Shown here: piece after piece, positions 52,840 through 61,304 of the stretch
How positions within the stretch are numbered: the stretch's first letter is position 1
Layout of the letters: every line of letters starts with the position of its first letter
Assembly: GCF_027912835.1 (NCBI RefSeq)
Contig: NZ_CP115768.1
Span: 1,426,001-1,490,000 of the forward strand
Reading direction: 5' to 3'
Length of the DNA: 64,000 nucleotides
From: Paracoccus sediminicola
Lineage (GTDB): Bacteria > Pseudomonadota > Alphaproteobacteria > Rhodobacterales > Rhodobacteraceae
Notes under the pieces: generated by a model
What the model saw: only the letters and a program-made list of their open reading frames with translations
Database searches by the model: none
Told to the model about the DNA's origin: nothing
Position numbers and translations under genes: made by a program

Positions 52840-53994
52840 ATGGCCCTGTTCGACTTTCTCTCGGGCGAGTTCATCGATGTCATCGAATGGACGGATGACA
52901 GCCGCGACACAATGGTCTGGCGGTTCGAGCGCCGCGGCAACGCGATCAAATACGGTGCCAAGCTGACGGTGCGCGAGGGCCAGGCGGCGGTCTTTGTCCA
53001 TGAGGGTCAGATCGCCGATGTGTTCGGGCCGGGGCTGTATCTGCTGGAAACCAACAACATGCCGATCCTGACCTCGCTTCAGCATTGGGATCACGGTTTC
53101 AAATCGCCCTTCAAATCCGAGATCTATTTCGTCAACACCACGCGCTTCAACGATCTGAAATGGGGCACACGCAACCCGATCATCGCCCGTGATCCGGAAT
53201 TCGGCCCGGTGCGCATTCGCGCCTTCGGCACCTATTCGATGCGCGTCACCGAGCCCGCGAAATTCATGGCCGAGATCGTTGGCACCGATGGCGAGTTCAC
53301 CCGCGACGAGATCACCTTCCAGCTTCGCAATATCATCGTGCAGGAATTCTCGCGCATGATTGCATCGTCGGGCATCCCGGTGCTGGACATGGCCGCCAAT
53401 ACCGATCAGCTCGGCAAGATGGTGGCCAAGGCCATCGCGCCGACCATCGCCAATTACGGGCTGACCATCCCGGAATTCTATATCGAGAATGTCAGCCTCC
53501 CCGATGAGGTCGAGGCGATGCTGGACAAGCGGACCTCGATGGGAATCGTCGGCGATCTGGACCGTTTTGGCCAATATGCGCAGGCTGAGGCAATGCTGAA
53601 CGCCTCGCAGAACGAGGGCGGCGCCGGCGCGGGGATGGGCGCCGGGATGGGCGCTGCGATCGGCATGGGCATGGCGGCGGGCCAGCTTGGACCCTGGGGC
53701 CGCAGCCCCGCATCGCAGCCGCAACCTCAGCTTGCCGGGCCGCAAAGCGGCGCCATGCCGCCGCCCCTGCCCGGCGCGCGCAGCGAAACCGTCTGGCATA
53801 TTGCTTCCAATGGCGAAGCTGACGGCCCATATGGCCGCGGTCATCTGGGCCGGATGGTCCGCGATGGCAGCTTTACCCGCGAGACGCTGGTCTGGACCGC
53901 CGGGCAGGATGGCTGGAAGCCGGCCGACGAGGTCTCGGAACTGGCGCAGCTTTTCACCGTCTCGCCGCCCCCGCCGCCGCTTCCGAAATCCTGA
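52840..53994 (+). CDS. SPFH-domain protein with C-terminal GYF_2 domain (YdjI-like)
   Basis: Protein of 384 residues. The N-terminal 270 or so residues form an SPFH/Band-7-type domain, opening MALFDFLSGEFIDVIEW and containing FNDLKWGTRNPIIARDPEFG and ITFQLRNIIVQEFSRMIA. This is the YdjI subgroup, which lacks a membrane helix. A Gly/Ala/Met-rich linker (about 262-310) leads to a GYF_2 domain with WHIASNGEADGPYGRGHL and WTAGQDGWKPA. It follows the lipoprotein gene by 69 bases. Relatives act in membrane-stress scaffolds with zinc-ribbon partners, and the next gene is one. Confidence 0.85.
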   Translation: MALFDFLSGEFIDVIEWTDDSRDTMVWRFERRGNAIKYGAKLTVREGQAAVFVHEGQIADVFGPGLYLLETNNMPILTSLQHWDHGFKSPFKSEIYFVNTTRFNDLKWGTRNPIIARDPEFGPVRIRAFGTYSMRVTEPAKFMAEIVGTDGEFTRDEITFQLRNIIVQEFSRMIASSGIPVLDMAANTDQLGKMVAKAIAPTIANYGLTIPEFYIENVSLPDEVEAMLDKRTSMGIVGDLDRFGQYAQAEAMLNASQNEGGAGAGMGAGMGAAIGMGMAAGQLGPWGRSPASQPQPQLAGPQSGAMPPPLPGARSETVWHIASNGEADGPYGRGHLGRMVRDGSFTRETLVWTAGQDGWKPADEVSELAQLFTVSPPPPPLPKS

Positions 53995-54058
53995 CCTCAC
54001 ATGACATGGCGCGGCCGGGCATCCTCCCGGCCCGCGCCCTCCGAGCCCGGATCACCTC

Positions 54059-55324
54059 ATGCCCACCCCTCCGAGCGAGTTCCGCTATCCCTGCGAGCAA
54101 TGCGGCGGAAGCCTGACCTTTTCGCCGGGCGAGCAGTCGCTGAAATGCCCTTATTGCGGCCATATCCAACAGATCGGGCCGGGCGCCGCGCGCGCTCCGG
54201 CGCGGTCCGACAGAGACGGCGCGGATGGCGCGCGAGAATTGCTGCGCGAGCCCGCCACCGGGCGTGCCTTGCAATGGGATGCGGGCCACAAAGTGCCGCA
54301 GCTGCGCGAAATCCCGTTGGATCGGGGTTTGCGGCTCGATACGGACAGCGATCTGACCCAGCAGATTCGCACGCTTTCCTGTCCGAATTGCGGCGCCAGG
54401 TTCGAGTTGGAGGCCGAGCGTCACTCGGCGCTCTGCCCCTTCTGCGCGACCCCGGTGGTGACCGACACCGGCGCCACGCGGCAGATCAAGCCGCAGGGCG
54501 TGGTGCCCTTCGTGGTGACCGAAGAGCAGGCTCATGCCGCGCTTGAAGACTGGCTCGGCCGGCTGTGGTTCGCGCCGTCGGGGCTGGTGAAATACGCTCG
54601 TAAGGGTCGCAAGATGGCCGGGGTTTACTCGCCGTTCTGGACATTCGATGCCGATACGGTTTCGGAATATTCGGGGCAACGCGGCGACTGGTATTATGAA
54701 ACGCGCTGGGTGACCCAAATGGTCGATGGCAAGCGCCGCCGCGTGCAGCAGCGGGTCCGCAAGACCCGCTGGCGCGCGGTGCGCGGTCGCGTCAGCCGGT
54801 CTTTCAACGACGTTCTGGTGCTGGCATCGTCGGCCCTTCCGCGCCGGATCACCGACGCGCTGACCCCGTGGGACCTGTCGCATCTGCGCCCCTACAGTCC
54901 GCAATATCTTCAGGGTTTCGAGGCCGAGGGCTATACGATCCCGCTCGACGCCGGTCACGACATCGCCCGGCAGGAAATGGCGGCCGTCATCACGATGGAT
55001 ATCCGCCGCGACATCGGCGGCGACGAGCAGCGCATCGGCAGCGCCCGCACCGATCATTCCGGCGAGACGTTCAAGCATGTCCTGCTGCCGGTCTGGTCCG
55101 CCGCCTATCGCTATAGCGGTAAATCCTATCGCTTCGTCGTCAACGGCCAGTCGGGCCGGGTCGAGGGCGAACGGCCCTGGTCGATTTGGAAGCTCACCGT
55201 CGCGATCATCGCGGCGCTGATCGCTCTCGCGGTCTTCCTCTTCGTCGCACAGCAGAGCGGCTATGTCCGGTTCGACAGCAACGGGTTTTCGCCCGGCGAC
55301 GCGTATATTATCCAAGGTTACTGA
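54059..55324 (+). CDS. Double zinc-ribbon protein with C-terminal membrane helix
   Basis: Protein of 421 residues. The first zinc ribbon has Cys12, Cys15, Cys30 and Cys33; the second has Cys108, Cys111, Cys126 and Cys129. A conserved middle domain follows (about 140-370, with GVYSPFWTFDADTVSEYSG and DLSHLRPYSPQYLQGFEAEG). A single membrane helix is near 380-400 (LTVAIIAALIALAVFLFVA). Such proteins are encoded next to SPFH/YdjI-like genes in many bacteria and are often misnamed as helicase-like. It probably anchors the SPFH protein to the membrane; this is inference from pairing. Confidence 0.82.
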   Translation: MPTPPSEFRYPCEQCGGSLTFSPGEQSLKCPYCGHIQQIGPGAARAPARSDRDGADGARELLREPATGRALQWDAGHKVPQLREIPLDRGLRLDTDSDLTQQIRTLSCPNCGARFELEAERHSALCPFCATPVVTDTGATRQIKPQGVVPFVVTEEQAHAALEDWLGRLWFAPSGLVKYARKGRKMAGVYSPFWTFDADTVSEYSGQRGDWYYETRWVTQMVDGKRRRVQQRVRKTRWRAVRGRVSRSFNDVLVLASSALPRRITDALTPWDLSHLRPYSPQYLQGFEAEGYTIPLDAGHDIARQEMAAVITMDIRRDIGGDEQRIGSARTDHSGETFKHVLLPVWSAAYRYSGKSYRFVVNGQSGRVEGERPWSIWKLTVAIIAALIALAVFLFVAQQSGYVRFDSNGFSPGDAYIIQGY

Positions 55325-55343
55325 CCCGAAGGAGACGGTCCAT

Positions 55344-56252
55344 ATGATCCTGTGCTGCGGCGAATCCCTAATCGACATGCTGCCCGAGGGCGGTGCCTTT
55401 CTGCCCCTGCCGGGAGGCTCGGTCTACAATACTGCCGTTGCTCTCGGTCGTCTTGGGGCTGATGCGGGCTATCTCTGGCCGCTCTCGACCGATGATTTCG
55501 GAGCTGCGCTGCGCGGGCCACTGGACAAGGCAGGTGTCGATATGTCGCTCTGCCCCGAGACCGCACGGCTGACGACGCTGGCCTTCGTTTTCCTTAACGA
55601 CGGAAATGCCAGCTACAGCTTCTATGACGAGGGCACGGCGGGGCGGATGTTCGACAGCGCCGAGATTCCCGCCTTGCCCGACACGATCGATGCCCTGTTC
55701 ATTGGCGGGATCAGCCTCATCCAGGAGCCCTGCGGCTCGACGGTCGAGGAAATGGCACAGCGGGCCTCGGAAAAAGGCGCTGTCATCATGGTCGATCTGA
55801 ATATCCGCCCCAGCCTGATCGACGATGAGCGTGCCACGCGCGACCGGCTGGAAGGGCTGATGCGGATCGCCGATATCGTGAAGATGTCGGACGAGGACGC
55901 CACATGGCTGTTTCCCGATCACGCCCCGGCCGACACCGCCGTGCAGCTTCTCGATCTGGGCCCCCGGCTGATACTGCGCACCCATGGCTCGGAGGGCGCG
56001 ACGGCGATTTATCGGGGCGGAGATGTGCACCGCCCCGCCGATCAGGTCGAGGTCGCCGATACGATCGGCGCGGGGGACACGTTCAATGCCGGGCTGCTGA
56101 CGGCCCTGTCCGAATCCGGCAAGCTGTCGAAAACCGCGCTGGACGGGCTAGATGACGAGACGCTGCGGGACGCGCTCGACCTGGCCGGGCGCAGCGCCGC
56201 CGTGACCGTGTCGCGCGCCGGGGCGAACCCGCCCTGGCGTGACGAGCTGTGA
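55344..56252 (+). CDS. PfkB-family carbohydrate kinase (fructokinase-like)
   Basis: Ribokinase-fold sugar kinase of 302 residues. The N-terminal motif is MILCCGESLIDMLPE, the substrate part LPGGSVYNTAVALGRLG, and the anion-hole and catalytic-base motif DTIGAGDTFNAGLL contains the catalytic Asp. The substrate is likely a hexose such as fructose, but other sugars or nucleosides cannot be excluded. The ATG has AAGGAGA seven bases upstream. The gene starts 19 bases after the zinc-ribbon gene and appears to be the last cistron of the telA operon, an unexpected partner. Confidence 0.87.
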   Translation: MILCCGESLIDMLPEGGAFLPLPGGSVYNTAVALGRLGADAGYLWPLSTDDFGAALRGPLDKAGVDMSLCPETARLTTLAFVFLNDGNASYSFYDEGTAGRMFDSAEIPALPDTIDALFIGGISLIQEPCGSTVEEMAQRASEKGAVIMVDLNIRPSLIDDERATRDRLEGLMRIADIVKMSDEDATWLFPDHAPADTAVQLLDLGPRLILRTHGSEGATAIYRGGDVHRPADQVEVADTIGAGDTFNAGLLTALSESGKLSKTALDGLDDETLRDALDLAGRSAAVTVSRAGANPPWRDEL

Positions 56253-56273
56253 CCGACACGGCAGCCTGAGACA

Positions 56274-56303
56274 TAAAAAGCGCCGCCCCTCGGGGCGGCG
56301 CTT
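56274..56303 (-). terminator. Intrinsic terminator downstream of the DUF6280 gene
   Basis: A 12-base-pair arm pair (56278-56289 with 56292-56303) is followed on the minus strand by TTTTTAT. The inner pairs probably open to a CTCG tetraloop. It also lies just after the plus-strand kinase gene and may serve both, although the T run is only on the minus side. Confidence 0.82.
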
Positions 56304-56339
56304 CAGCTTCTGGTCATATTACCCAGAATATCGCCGGAC

Positions 56340-56660
56340 TTACGCGGCCTCGGCGTCCTCGGCAGCCTGGCGACGCTCGCTTTCCTCGCGCGACAGCGCA
56401 ACAGAGGTGCGAACGCCCTTGGACACAAACTCCATCAGGCCCTTGACCACACGCTCATTCGGGTCGATCCCGGCGCAGGACAGAACTTCGCGCCCATCGC
56501 GCGAGCGCGCCCAGCGGGCAATCTGTTCCGGGCCGTTGCCATATTTCTTGTCGTCAGCAATAGCATCATCGAGCGCAGCGAGAACCACCGCAGCAAACAG
56601 CTTGCGGGCGCGCTGGCCTTGTTCAAAATTGAAGGCAGAGCCGTCTACGAAATCACGCAT
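56340..56660 (-). CDS. DUF6280-family protein
   Basis: Small protein of 106 residues, mostly helical, beginning MRDFVDGSAFNFEQGQRARK and containing KKYGNGPEQIARWARSRDGRE and IDPNERVVKGLMEFVSKG. I recognise it as a protein kept with near-identical sequence in Rhodobacteraceae but without known function. The ATG chosen has AGGA eight bases upstream and removes a six-residue leader. It has no membrane segment or metal motif and a strong terminator of its own. The name is from memory and moderately sure. Confidence 0.75.
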   Translation of the reverse strand: MRDFVDGSAFNFEQGQRARKLFAAVVLAALDDAIADDKKYGNGPEQIARWARSRDGREVLSCAGIDPNERVVKGLMEFVSKGVRTSVALSREESERRQAAEDAEAA

Positions 56661-56770
56661 CTTTACCGTCCTGACCAAATCTGTTTCATTGCGCCCACGG
56701 GGACGAGTTCCAGGGCTTCGATTCTGGGTAGTGGGACTGTCTAACGCAGCCAGACCTGTTTAGGTATATC

Positions 56771-56798
56771 GCTAACCTCATGGCAGTCATGCGTTAGC
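56771..56798. repeat. Inverted repeat upstream of the DUF6280 gene
   Basis: GCTAAC (56771-56776) and GTTAGC (56793-56798) are perfect inverted arms separated by 16 bases that contain a second small symmetry (CATG on both sides of GCAGT). It lies about 115 bases before the DUF6280 start, downstream of dinB. It could be an operator or an RNA hairpin; no T run follows. Confidence 0.4.
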
Positions 56799-56879
56799 AA
56801 CATGGCTGTAACACTTTTTAACTATCATCGAAAGTTCAAACGCCCGTGAACCCGCGCCGGTTTCCGGGTAGATGGTAAT

Positions 56880-57962
56880 TTATTCAAAAAGATCAAGCTG
56901 TCCGTCTGGATTTTCATCGTTTTGTGCGAAACCTGACAAGGTGATCCCCAAAAGACGCACTCCACGCGGATCCGGCATGACATTCGCCAGCAAAGCCTGC
57001 GCCAGTCCCAGCAGCTCCAATTCGCTCGTGACCGGACGATGCCGCGAATATGCGCGGGTGATTTGTTGAAAATTGGCAAACTTGACCTTCAGTGTCACGG
57101 TTTTGCCACGGGCTTCGTGACGTTCGACATGGCGCCAAACCTTCGCCGCCAGTGGTGCCAGCGCCGCCTGCCCGTCTTCGAGCGCTTGAATATCCTCGAA
57201 ATAGGTCCTCTCGGCGCCGATGGATTTGCGAATTCGGTCGGGCTTGACCTGCCGATGATCGATCCCGCGCGAGATATTGTAATACCAGCTGCCCGACTTG
57301 CCGAAGCGCGCCTGAAGAAATTCGAGGCTCTGTGCGCGCAGATCGGCCCCCGTCGCGATCCCCAGCCTTTGCATCTTGGCTGCCGTCGCCGGTCCGACGC
57401 CGTGAAACTTCGCGACCGGCAGCGCGGCGATGAAGGCTTCGCCCTGCCCGGGCGGGATGACGAACTGCCCGTCCGGTTTGTTCTGGTCCGACGCAATCTT
57501 GGCCAGAAACTTGCAATAGCTGATCCCGGCGCTTGCGGTCAGCCCGGTCTCGGCCAGGATCTCGGCCCGGATCCGGCGCGCGGTCGCCGTCGCCGTCTCG
57601 CCCGCTGCCAGCCGCCCGGTCAGGTCCAGATAGGCCTCGTCCAGCGAAAGAGGCTCGATCTGCGGAGTATAGCGGGCGAAAATCGCGCGGATCTGCTCGC
57701 TGACCTCGCGATAGACCTCGAAACGCGGCTTCACGAAGATCAGATCCGGGCAGCGCCGCGCGGCAGTGACGGAGGGCATCGCCGAACGCACCCCGAATTG
57801 CCGCGCCTCATAGCTGGCGGCAGCGACCACCCCGCGCTGCCGCGCCCCGCCGACCGCCACGGGCTTGCCGCGCAGTTCGGGATTGTCGCGCTGTTCGACC
57901 GACGCGTAAAACGCGTCCATGTCGATATGGACGATGCGGCGCGGCGCGGCCGCCTCGGTCAT
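56880..57962 (-). CDS. dinB: DNA polymerase IV
   Basis: Y-family translesion polymerase of 360 residues. The catalytic carboxylates are Asp14 and Asp16 in HIDMDAFYASVE and Asp108-Glu109 in LSLDEAYLDL. Helix-hairpin-helix and little-finger domains follow (GVGPATAAKMQRLGIATGADL). The C-terminus DGQLDLFE is a beta-clamp-binding motif of the QLxLF type. The start overlaps the ygfZ stop by four bases, so it is translated as the last gene of the ABC-ygfZ-dinB unit. No alphaproteobacterial LexA box (GTTC-N7-GTTC) was noticed upstream of that unit. Confidence 0.95.
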   Translation of the reverse strand: MTEAAAPRRIVHIDMDAFYASVEQRDNPELRGKPVAVGGARQRGVVAAASYEARQFGVRSAMPSVTAARRCPDLIFVKPRFEVYREVSEQIRAIFARYTPQIEPLSLDEAYLDLTGRLAAGETATATARRIRAEILAETGLTASAGISYCKFLAKIASDQNKPDGQFVIPPGQGEAFIAALPVAKFHGVGPATAAKMQRLGIATGADLRAQSLEFLQARFGKSGSWYYNISRGIDHRQVKPDRIRKSIGAERTYFEDIQALEDGQAALAPLAAKVWRHVERHEARGKTVTLKVKFANFQQITRAYSRHRPVTSELELLGLAQALLANVMPDPRGVRLLGITLSGFAQNDENPDGQLDLFE

Positions 57963-58684
57963 TCGGCGCGGACCGGCACGCCCCCGGCCGTCATCCCCTC
58001 GCCGATCCGGTCAAAGCGAAGATAGGCCAGCCCCTGCCCACCGGCGACCGTGTGCAGCATGCCCGCCTCGCGCCCGTCAGCCGAAAGGATCGGGGTGCCC
58101 GGCGCCACCTCGCCCTCCAGGCTCACCCGGCGCAGACCCTTCTTGAGCTGGGTCTTGTGCTTCATCCGCGCCGTGACCTCTTGCCCGACATAGCAGCCCT
58201 TGCGGAAATCGACGCCGTTCAGCCGGTCGAAACCCATTTCCAGGATATAGCTGTCATTCACCTGCAATTCGGCCCCGGACTGCGGCACCAGATGCGCGAT
58301 GCGCAGCGCGTCCCAATCGGTGTCGTCGCTTTCGCCCACCCCATAGCCGCGCCAGCCAAGCGCCGGGTCGCGCGGATCGGCAATCGCGCCTTCGGGCGCA
58401 GGGCCGACGCCGCGCGTCACCTCGCGCGGATCATCCTCGATTTCGACCTTTGCCCGCAGCTTGTACATGGACAGGCGGCGCTTGAGATCTTCGGCCTGAT
58501 CCGCGGCGACATCGAGCAGCAGCGCATCGCCGTCGGGTATGACGAAGAAATCGGCCAGATATTTCCCCTGCGGCGACAGCAGCGCCGCATAGACCGGCGC
58601 GCGCGTCACGTCATTCGTCACGAGCCCCTGCAGGAACTCCACCCGCTCGGGGCCGGTCACGCGCAGGATACGGCGGTCGGTCAT
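57959..58684 (-). CDS. ygfZ: Folate-binding protein YgfZ (GcvT-like)
   Basis: Protein of 241 residues of the COG0354/YgfZ family, which assists Fe-S enzyme function and tRNA thiomethylation in a folate-dependent way. The signature motif KGCYVGQEVTARMKH is present with Cys164. The N-terminal part has LRVTGPERVEFLQGLVTNDV. It is shorter than the E. coli protein, as usual in alphaproteobacteria. Its ATG overlaps the ABC exporter stop by one base and its stop overlaps dinB by four. Confidence 0.92.
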   Translation of the reverse strand: MTDRRILRVTGPERVEFLQGLVTNDVTRAPVYAALLSPQGKYLADFFVIPDGDALLLDVAADQAEDLKRRLSMYKLRAKVEIEDDPREVTRGVGPAPEGAIADPRDPALGWRGYGVGESDDTDWDALRIAHLVPQSGAELQVNDSYILEMGFDRLNGVDFRKGCYVGQEVTARMKHKTQLKKGLRRVSLEGEVAPGTPILSADGREAGMLHTVAGGQGLAYLRFDRIGEGMTAGGVPVRAE

Positions 58685-60420
58685 CAGCTCTTTCCTCCGA
58701 ATTGCAGCTCGACAAGCGCGGCATAGGCGCCGCCCTTGACCATAAGCTGGTCATGGCTGCCCTCTTCGACAACCCGTCCGGCCTCGAGCACGACGATCTT
58801 GTCGGCATTGCGGATCGTCGAGAGCCGATGTGCGATCACCAGCGTTGTCCGCCCTTGCGAAAGCCGGTCGAGCGCCTCTTGCACAAGCCGTTCCGATGCC
58901 GCGTCAAGCGCCGAGGTTGCCTCGTCAAGAAGCAGCACAGGCGCGTCGCGCAGCACGGCGCGGGCAATCGCCACGCGCTGGCGCTGCCCGCCCGACAGTG
59001 CCGAGCCGCGCGTGCCGGCGGGGCTGTCCAGCCCGTGCGGGAATGCCTCCGCGAACTCTGCGACATGGGCGGTTCGGGTGGCCCGGTTGATCGCCGTATC
59101 GTCAACTTCTTTTCCTAAGGTGATGTTTTCCCTTATGGTCTCATCGAACAGCGCCGGGTCCTGTGAAACGACCGAGAACTGGTCCCGCAGAACGGCCAGA
59201 TCGTATTCCGGCAAAGCCACGCCGCCGAGAGTGATTGTCCCCTCATCCGGATCGGCCATGCGCGTCAGCAGGTTGAACACGGTTGTCTTGCCCGCCCCGG
59301 ACGGCCCGACAAGTGCTGTGGTTTCCCCGGCCTCGGCGACGAAGCTGAGACCATGTAAAACCCTTGTCTCATCGTAACTTAAATGCACATCCTCGAAAAC
59401 GATTCTGGTCGTGTCGGGCGCCGTGCGGCGCCCCCCCGAACGGATCGAGGGCTGTGCGTCGAAGACCTGATAGATCCTTTCAAGGCTGGCCGCCGCCACC
59501 TGCCACGATCCGGCCAGGCCGCCAAGCCGCCGCAGGGGCTGGAAGGCCAGCGAAAGCGCGGTGAAGAAGGCCATGAAATCGCCCACCGTGCGCTCGCCCC
59601 GCGTCACCTCGGCCCCGCCGAGCGCCAGAACGCCGACGAAACCCAGCCCGGTCACGATGTCGATCATCGCGGGCACCACAGCGCCGGTCGCTGCGATCTT
59701 GACCTCTGCCCGGCGGATGCGCTCGACGATGGCGGCGAAGCGGGCGGTCTGGTGATCCTCGATCCGATTCAGCCGAACCGTGCCGATCCCGTGCAGCACC
59801 TCGTCGATCCGGGTGGCCCGGTCCGAGGCGTTCTGCCGCGCGCTGCGTGTCTTGCGACGGACATAGCGCTGCACGAACACCGTCGGCAGGATCAGCAGCG
59901 GCGCCCCGATCAGCGCCGCCAGGGTCCATTGCGGGTCGATGGTGATCGCGACATAGAACAGCGAAAACAGCGCCACGATGTCGCGCCCCGCCCCGGTAAT
60001 GAAGCTCTGCCAGATGCTCTGCACCGCCTTGGTGTCGCCCTGGATGCGTTCGATCAGGGCACCGGGCGGGTTGCACTGGAAGAAATTCATGTCGAGCCGC
60101 ATGATATGGGCCAGCAGATCGACCTGCATCTTGGTCGCCACGCGCTGCTGCACCGAAACCAGCAGGCTGCGATTGACGACCGAGGTCACGGCGCGGATCA
60201 GGAACAGCGAGAAGATGATGCCGCCGACCCACCACATCGCGTCAGTCTCGCCGCCGACAAAGACCCGATCGAAAAGCGGCTTCAGCATCCAGCTTAGCAC
60301 CGCGAGGGTCGAGCCCTCGATCACCATGAAGAAGAAGGCCACACTCATGCGAGGCCAGTGCTGGCGCAGATAGTCGCGCCAGATGCGCCCGAAGAGATTG
60401 CGGCTGGATGCTTCTGTCAT
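58684..60420 (-). CDS. ABC exporter, MsbA-like
   Basis: Half-size ABC exporter of 578 residues: an N-terminal six-helix domain (about 20-310) and a C-terminal ATPase with Walker A VGPSGAGKTT, signature LSGGQRQRVAIARA, Walker B VLLLDEATSALD and the H-loop VIAHRLSTI. It functions as a homodimer in the inner membrane. MsbA-type lipid export is the best guess; a drug or peptide substrate cannot be excluded. It is 41 bases downstream of the TIGR02186 gene and overlaps ygfZ by one base. Confidence 0.87.
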   Translation of the reverse strand: MTEASSRNLFGRIWRDYLRQHWPRMSVAFFFMVIEGSTLAVLSWMLKPLFDRVFVGGETDAMWWVGGIIFSLFLIRAVTSVVNRSLLVSVQQRVATKMQVDLLAHIMRLDMNFFQCNPPGALIERIQGDTKAVQSIWQSFITGAGRDIVALFSLFYVAITIDPQWTLAALIGAPLLILPTVFVQRYVRRKTRSARQNASDRATRIDEVLHGIGTVRLNRIEDHQTARFAAIVERIRRAEVKIAATGAVVPAMIDIVTGLGFVGVLALGGAEVTRGERTVGDFMAFFTALSLAFQPLRRLGGLAGSWQVAAASLERIYQVFDAQPSIRSGGRRTAPDTTRIVFEDVHLSYDETRVLHGLSFVAEAGETTALVGPSGAGKTTVFNLLTRMADPDEGTITLGGVALPEYDLAVLRDQFSVVSQDPALFDETIRENITLGKEVDDTAINRATRTAHVAEFAEAFPHGLDSPAGTRGSALSGGQRQRVAIARAVLRDAPVLLLDEATSALDAASERLVQEALDRLSQGRTTLVIAHRLSTIRNADKIVVLEAGRVVEEGSHDQLMVKGGAYAALVELQFGGKS

Positions 60421-60461
60421 GGCCCGATCTAGCCCGGTGCGGCGGCTGGCCGCAAGCCGCG

Positions 60462-61304
60462 CTAATTCCTTTGCAGCGCCCGGAACGCGGCCGAGGCAGC
60501 CCAGCCGGCAAAAGCCGCGATCAGCAGCGACATGATCCCGTAAACCAGCGGCTGATCGAAGGCGAGCCGATACAGCCAGCGTTCCAGCCCGACCTTCCGC
60601 ACCTCGAGCGGCGCGGTATAGCTGTCGATCACCCTGCCCTCGCGCAGCAGGAAGATACGGGTTTTATAGGTCCCCTCGATCAGATTTGCAGGCAGCCGGA
60701 AATCGGCGCGAAACAGCGTGTCCTGTTCCAGCCGCACCGCGCCTTCGTCCAGCCGGTATGTCCCATCCGCGATGCGCGACGCGATCATCGCCTCGGTGAA
60801 CTCTACCGGGTCCTCGACCGAGACCGGCCGGGCAAAGGATCGCATCGCGGTGGGGATAGAGATCCGATAGAGCGAATCCTGATCCGCGTCGAGGATCAGC
60901 CGAAGCGGCGCGGTCGAGGCGACCGAGTAAAAGCTTGGCGCGGCGCCCACCACGACGCTTTCGGTATTGACCCAGATCCCAAGCTTGCGCTGTTTCCGGC
61001 GGATGGTGACGCTGCGCGACGGGCCCTCGACCGTGGCCACGACCTGCAACAGGCTGCTGGCGGGGATCGCGGTCTCGCGCCGGATGGCGCCGTAAAGGAT
61101 GATCTCCGATCCGTCAAAGCTGGTGGTGATCGAGACCGCGTCCGAGGACAGGCCGGCCACAACCTGTTCGGCAGGCTCGGCGCGCGGCATGGTGTCGCTG
61201 CCGCGGGGGGCGTTGAGCGACGGGAAGGACATGACCGGGGCTTCCTGCGCGGCGGCCGGGGCAGCGAGACAGATCGCTATGGCAAGAGCCAGCCTCAATA
61301 TCAC
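60462..61304 (-). CDS. TIGR02186-family membrane protein
   Basis: Protein of 280 residues with a signal peptide (MILRLALAIAICLAAPAAAQ), a strand-rich periplasmic domain (about 25-245) and a C-terminal membrane helix (VYGIMSLLIAAFAGWAASAAF). Segments such as SITTSFDGSEIILYGAIRRE fit the TIGR02186 group of alphaproteobacteria. These are typically encoded beside a TauE/SafE-type transporter, as here, where the two genes overlap by four bases. A joint role in export of a sulfur compound is inferred from pairing only. Confidence 0.78.
   Translation of the reverse strand: MILRLALAIAICLAAPAAAQEAPVMSFPSLNAPRGSDTMPRAEPAEQVVAGLSSDAVSITTSFDGSEIILYGAIRRETAIPASSLLQVVATVEGPSRSVTIRRKQRKLGIWVNTESVVVGAAPSFYSVASTAPLRLILDADQDSLYRISIPTAMRSFARPVSVEDPVEFTEAMIASRIADGTYRLDEGAVRLEQDTLFRADFRLPANLIEGTYKTRIFLLREGRVIDSYTAPLEVRKVGLERWLYRLAFDQPLVYGIMSLLIAAFAGWAASAAFRALQRN

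Noticed and set aside
51682..54000. 772-codon antisense frame opposite DUF2927 and SPFH genes
   Set aside because: The sense genes have clear domains and ribosome-binding sites; the antisense translation does not.
60421..60461. SOS (LexA) box upstream of the ABC-ygfZ-dinB unit
   Set aside because: No GTTC-N7-GTTC or GAAC-N7-GAAC pattern was found in the short gap.
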